A DNA stretch of 9,045 bases from Nitrospiraceae bacterium (GTDB taxonomy: Bacteria > Nitrospirota > Nitrospiria > Nitrospirales > UBA8639), in NCBI GenBank assembly GCA_003523945.1, contig DOFS01000389.1:1-9045 (forward strand), read 5' to 3'. Below, piece by piece: positions 6,905-9,045 of this stretch. A program made the translations under genes and the position numbers. The notes beneath the pieces were generated by a model. That model did no database searches, was not told the DNA's origin, and saw only the letters and a program-made list of their open reading frames with translations. How positions within the stretch are numbered: the first letter of the stretch is position 1; the number at the start of each line of letters is the position of its first letter.

Positions 6905-8105
6905 GCGTCTGAAGGATATCAAGTACATCCCCTCTGGCGGCTTGGACCAGGTTTGTCCACGAATCAGGAGGTGCTTCATAGCTGAGTTTCGACAGAATCA
7001 TGCCGGTCTCGATATTGATCAGTGTCAGTACGAGCTCATGTGTCCCACTCATCGGCGTGCGGATTTCTCCCAGCAATAAGACATTGGCACCGCGCCACCG
7101 GCCAGGCTTGGCCACACGCGTCTCATCAAATCTTCCATCGACATGTTGAGCAAGTAACTGATTGACGCTGGCTGTTCTCGATTCCTGTGTGATAACGATC
7201 AAATCATGACTCGCTAAGCCTTTCGCAAATTCAGCTCTCGTGAATTGATAGGCGTCTAGGGGGAACTCGCTATTCGGCGGTGACAACGACCAGCGGATAC
7301 GCAAGGACTTTGGCCATACCGCCGCGTCAGCCTCAAGGATAGGGCTGGCGTACGCGTGCTGCCATTGATGTGGAGAGACGGTCAGCGGCTCACTCATGAG
7401 GACCTGCTCTTCGCTGGCCAGCACTAATGACGCGGCGAGTTTGTTCAAGATGTCGGCTGAGGGAGGGGCTTCAGCTGCCGCTTGCGTCACCCACCGTAGT
7501 CGCACGGCAATGCCAGATTCACCGGTTGATGCGGTGACCTGTCGCTGAACACTTTGCGTGGTTCCGTCTGGACGGGCCACCATCATCGTGAGCGTTCCTG
7601 AAGTAATCGGACGTTCAGTGTGTTCAATCTGAAGCGCGTCGGAAGGAACCACAGGATAGTCGACTTCGGTGAGCAACCATCGGTACCCGAGTATGGCTGA
7701 ACACGTTTTAAAGGGTAGTTCAGAGGCTTGATCAGATGGCTTGAGGCCGGCGGTGGCATAGCCCAGCACGAGGGTGATGGGACACAACGGAATCGCGATC
7801 GCGTTTTCGAGTAGATTCCAACTGCGATGTTTCTGGGTGTACGCGCGCCATCTTTCGGTCGTGGTTCTGGCGATTTCCTGGCGTACTGGCTGTCGGGGAT
7901 AGACCGTCCATCCTAACCCATCTGGGTGAGGGACGAGCTGTAGGTAGGCTGGACCTGATGACGTTTCCGCGACGATCTCTTCATGATGGTCGACACGAAG
8001 AACGGATTGTGGAAGATTGATGGTGCACGCGTTTATCGTCAGACTACTCAAGATGACGAGGGAAGGGAATACAAGATTCCTGAAGAAAGTTGATAACACA
8101 GACAC
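6891..8105 (-). CDS. Predicted lipoprotein with CsgG/LpoB-like C-terminal domain (paralogue A)
   Basis: This protein has 404 residues and a GTG start at 8105. The N-terminus (MSVLSTFFRN, then a hydrophobic run to LTINAC) is a signal peptide with a lipobox at INAC, Cys 27. A segment at 49-72 (SSGPAYLQLVPH, GLGWTVYPRQP) and a hydrophobic stretch at 98-120 containing CPITLVLG match the same places in the downstream paralogue. A middle part at about 168-245 has a beta-sandwich look. The end, about 285-400, reads like CsgG/LpoB-type domains: a helix, DLIVITQESR, GRFDETRVAKPGRWRGANVLLLGEI split over 323-348, then LVLTLINIETGMILS. Members of these families are outer-membrane lipoproteins of secretion or wall-synthesis systems, but the match is by pattern only. 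It is the first gene of a probable four-gene unit and is preceded by palindromes that may control it. Confidence 0.8.
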   Translation of the reverse strand: MSVLSTFFRNLVFPSLVILSSLTINACTINLPQSVLRVDHHEEIVAETSSGPAYLQLVPHPDGLGWTVYPRQPVRQEIARTTTERWRAYTQKHRSWNLLENAIAIPLCPITLVLGYATAGLKPSDQASELPFKTCSAILGYRWLLTEVDYPVVPSDALQIEHTERPITSGTLTMMVARPDGTTQSVQRQVTASTGESGIAVRLRWVTQAAAEAPPSADILNKLAASLVLASEEQVLMSEPLTVSPHQWQHAYASPILEADAAVWPKSLRIRWSLSPPNSEFPLDAYQFTRAEFAKGLASHDLIVITQESRTASVNQLLAQHVDGRFDETRVAKPGRWRGANVLLLGEIRTPMSGTHELVLTLINIETGMILSKLSYEAPPDSWTNLVQAARGDVLDILQTHERR

Positions 8106-8109
8106 TCCG

Positions 8110-8115
8110 TCTCCT
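8110..8115 (-). promoter_or_regulatory. Ribosome binding site of lipoprotein gene A
   Basis: AGGAGA on the - strand lies four bases before GTG 8105. A second GTG (codon 3, 8099) sits five bases after an overlapping GGAG (8109-8106) and would remove only two residues. Both keep the same signal peptide, so the exact start is uncertain by two codons. Confidence 0.55.
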
Positions 8116-8128
8116 GTGTTTCATCTGT

Positions 8129-8134
8129 ATTCTA
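8129..8134 (-). promoter_or_regulatory. Possible -10 element of the lipoprotein unit
   Basis: TAGAAT (- strand, five of six to consensus) lies 23 bases upstream of GTG 8105. No acceptable -35 hexamer occurs at 17 or 18 bases. The 13-base palindrome 8147-8159 sits across the place where one would be expected, which would fit an activator-dependent promoter. This is weak evidence. Confidence 0.25.
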
Positions 8135-8146
8135 CAAGAAATCGGA

Positions 8147-8159
8147 ATCTTCGGAAGAT
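8147..8159. repeat. 13-base palindrome, possible operator
   Basis: ATCTTC and GAAGAT are perfect complements around a single central base. It overlaps the expected -35 zone of the lipoprotein unit, so it could be a regulator half-site pair. Six-base arms can occur by chance. Confidence 0.35.
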
Positions 8160-8187
8160 GTGGCAATAAGAAGAATCAATGAGTCTC

Positions 8188-8212
8188 GCTACGACATGAC
8201 GTCATGCGTAGC
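8188..8212. repeat. 25-base near-perfect palindrome between tail-tube gene and lipoprotein unit
   Basis: The core CATGACGTCATG (8195-8206) is a perfect 12-base palindrome. It is flanked by GCTACG (8188-8193) and CGTAGC (8207-8212), which are exact complements, with only A 8194 unpaired. That gives 12 pairs in total as DNA, or a 10-pair stem with an ACGT loop and one bulge as RNA. It begins 25 bases after the tail-tube stop codon and ends 82 bases before GTG 8105. On the - strand no T run follows (GAGACTCATT), so it is a poor intrinsic terminator. An operator, or an RNA hairpin separating the two transcripts, is more likely. Confidence 0.6.
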
Positions 8213-8237
8213 CTGGAAGCTTTCCCGATCAATACGA

Positions 8238-9045
8238 TCAAGCATCGGCCTCGTTGAAAACGAATTTCATCTCCTCGACATAGAGTTTGGCCTCCATCCG
8301 AGTAATTCTTCCCTTCTTGGCATTGTACTTGGTGGGTTGGAGGCTCATGATCCCAACATGCAACAACTCAATCTTCCCAAGGACCGATTTATGGTTGGGT
8401 CCCAGAATCATGATCTCGCCTTTGAGTTCGTCACCATCAGCGCACTTGCCCTCGATGACAAAAGAGTTGAACCAGTTCTCCCACGGGCTGCCGTCAGTGG
8501 CTGAGAAGGTGAGCTTGATGTTGGGGACTTCAATCTTGGTGGGATGTTGCGTTCGTTCGCGCGTCTTCCCAGAATGGTCCTCGGTGAGAGTCTGCTTCAG
8601 AGTAAATGACTCGATATTGAAGACGTTCTCACAGGGGAGACCACTTATCTCGACTCTGAAACCTGAGGTCAGCCACTTCTTTGTTTTGGTGCCCGTTTTA
8701 GCGCTTATCCGTTCACCGGTACGCTTCTCATGGCATAGGCGCTCGGGGTTCAAATTGATCGTCAGATAGGCCGGCTCTTTTGAGCTAGCATCGAAGGCGG
8801 GAAAGGTGCACTCGGTGAAAAGTGCGTTCGAAAAATTATCGCGCGCTGGGCTTTGTCATCGAAGTCGGCATAGATGATTTCACCTGACCGGGCTCGACTG
8901 GCCTTGCTTTTCGTTTTTGGGGAAACTGTTAAGGATGATCGTATCCATTCATAGAACGATGGGCGCATCCCCATACCGCATTCTACCGTGATCTCTTCGT
9001 GCTTAATGGTGGCGAGGTGCTTTTTCACGACGTTGTCGGGACCCG
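8238..9045 (-). pseudogene. Phage tail-tube (T4 gp19-like) protein, frameshifted and cut by the window edge
   Basis: Two adjacent - strand frames make one protein. The first enters from 9045 (GPDNVVKKHL, HEEITVECGMGM, SFYEWI) and stops at TGA 8764-8762. The second carries on in the -1 frame from about 8835 (FSNALFTECTFPAFDASSKE, then PAYLTINLNPE, FRVEISGL, WENWFNSFVIEG, KLYVEEMKFVF) to TGA 8240-8238. Adding one T to the T5 run (coding strand, 8835-8831) joins them into 269 codons with no stop. The joined stretch matches, from memory, bacterial phage-tail/gp19-type tube proteins, including the FxNA...DAsSkepA motif. Such proteins stack as hexameric-type rings in contractile tails, injection systems and, structurally, Hcp of type VI secretion. 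The protein appears to hold two tube-like halves. The 5' end is outside; the apparent GTG start at 9028 and TTG at 8753 are internal. The break may be a sequencing error, a real mutation or, less likely, recoding. Confidence 0.75.
8831..8835 (-). other. Frameshift site: A5/T5 homopolymer in the tail-tube gene
   Basis: On the coding strand the run reads ATAATTTTTCGAAC. In the upstream frame this gives I-I-F-R-T and soon a TGA. One additional T gives I-I-F-S-N-A-L-F-T-E, which restores the family motif. The frame change equals loss of one base or a -1 ribosomal slip. Confidence 0.7.

Noticed and set aside
6905..6979. Upstream start for lipoprotein B
   Set aside because: It would add 25 residues ahead of a good signal peptide and increase overlap with lipoprotein A to 89 bases.
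8287..8769. A 160-codon open frame on the + strand
   Set aside because: It is antisense to the tail-tube gene, whose conserved motifs on the - strand settle the coding strand.
8828..8840. Programmed -1 frameshift in the tail-tube gene
   Set aside because: The T run is only five long, the heptamer is a poor slippery match, no stimulatory structure is evident and this gene type is not known to be recoded. It is kept only as an alternative to error or mutation.
1..9045. CRISPR arrays, tRNA genes, insertion sequences, att repeats
   Set aside because: No regularly spaced direct repeats, cloverleaf-type sequences, transposase motifs or long direct repeats were seen on reading both strands.

Overview
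The window most likely comes from a Gram-negative (diderm) bacterium of moderate GC. The evidence is an F-type conjugation protein (TraG), a Sec-exported protein and two predicted lipoproteins. The species cannot be fixed from the sequence; Nitrospirota or a similar environmental lineage would fit my impression of the protein families, but that is only a guess.

Left arm (1-5226, all + strand). This is the end of a conjugative transfer cluster. It holds the last 59 codons of an unidentified gene, a 99-residue membrane protein, and a long TraG-like mating-pair protein of 1276 residues. The TraG-like protein has a recognisable membrane N-terminal half and a C-terminal half unlike that of F TraG, made of degenerate beta-rich repeats. 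A hairpin-forming inverted repeat sits on the traG stop codon. It is followed by an exported protein with a formylglycine-generating-enzyme (FGE/SUMF1) fold that lacks the catalytic cysteine pair. That gene is visibly more AT-rich than traG and looks like cargo or a substrate-binding relative, not an active FGE.

Right arm (5282-9045, all - strand). It converges on the left arm across a 55-base gap. Read in the direction of transcription, it contains: a frameshifted gene for a phage tail-tube/gp19-like protein whose start lies beyond the window; a 132-base intergenic region with a strong 25-base palindrome and a smaller 13-base palindrome; two overlapping paralogous lipoproteins with a CsgG/LpoB-like C-terminal domain; an 88-residue protein of unknown function; and a 60-residue protein with a Cys/His set suggesting zinc binding. 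The last two overlap by ATGA. Spacings of -14, +28 and -4 bases suggest the four genes after the palindromes form one transcription unit.

The convergent junction is the natural place to draw a boundary between the conjugation module and the lipoprotein/tail-tube module. Whether the two modules cooperate cannot be judged from the sequence. The most interesting points are the tail-tube-like protein with two tube-like halves, the paralogous lipoprotein pair with its palindromic upstream region, and the unusual TraG C-terminus. No tRNA, rRNA, CRISPR array, insertion sequence or att site was seen, and no gene-free stretch exceeds 300 bases.
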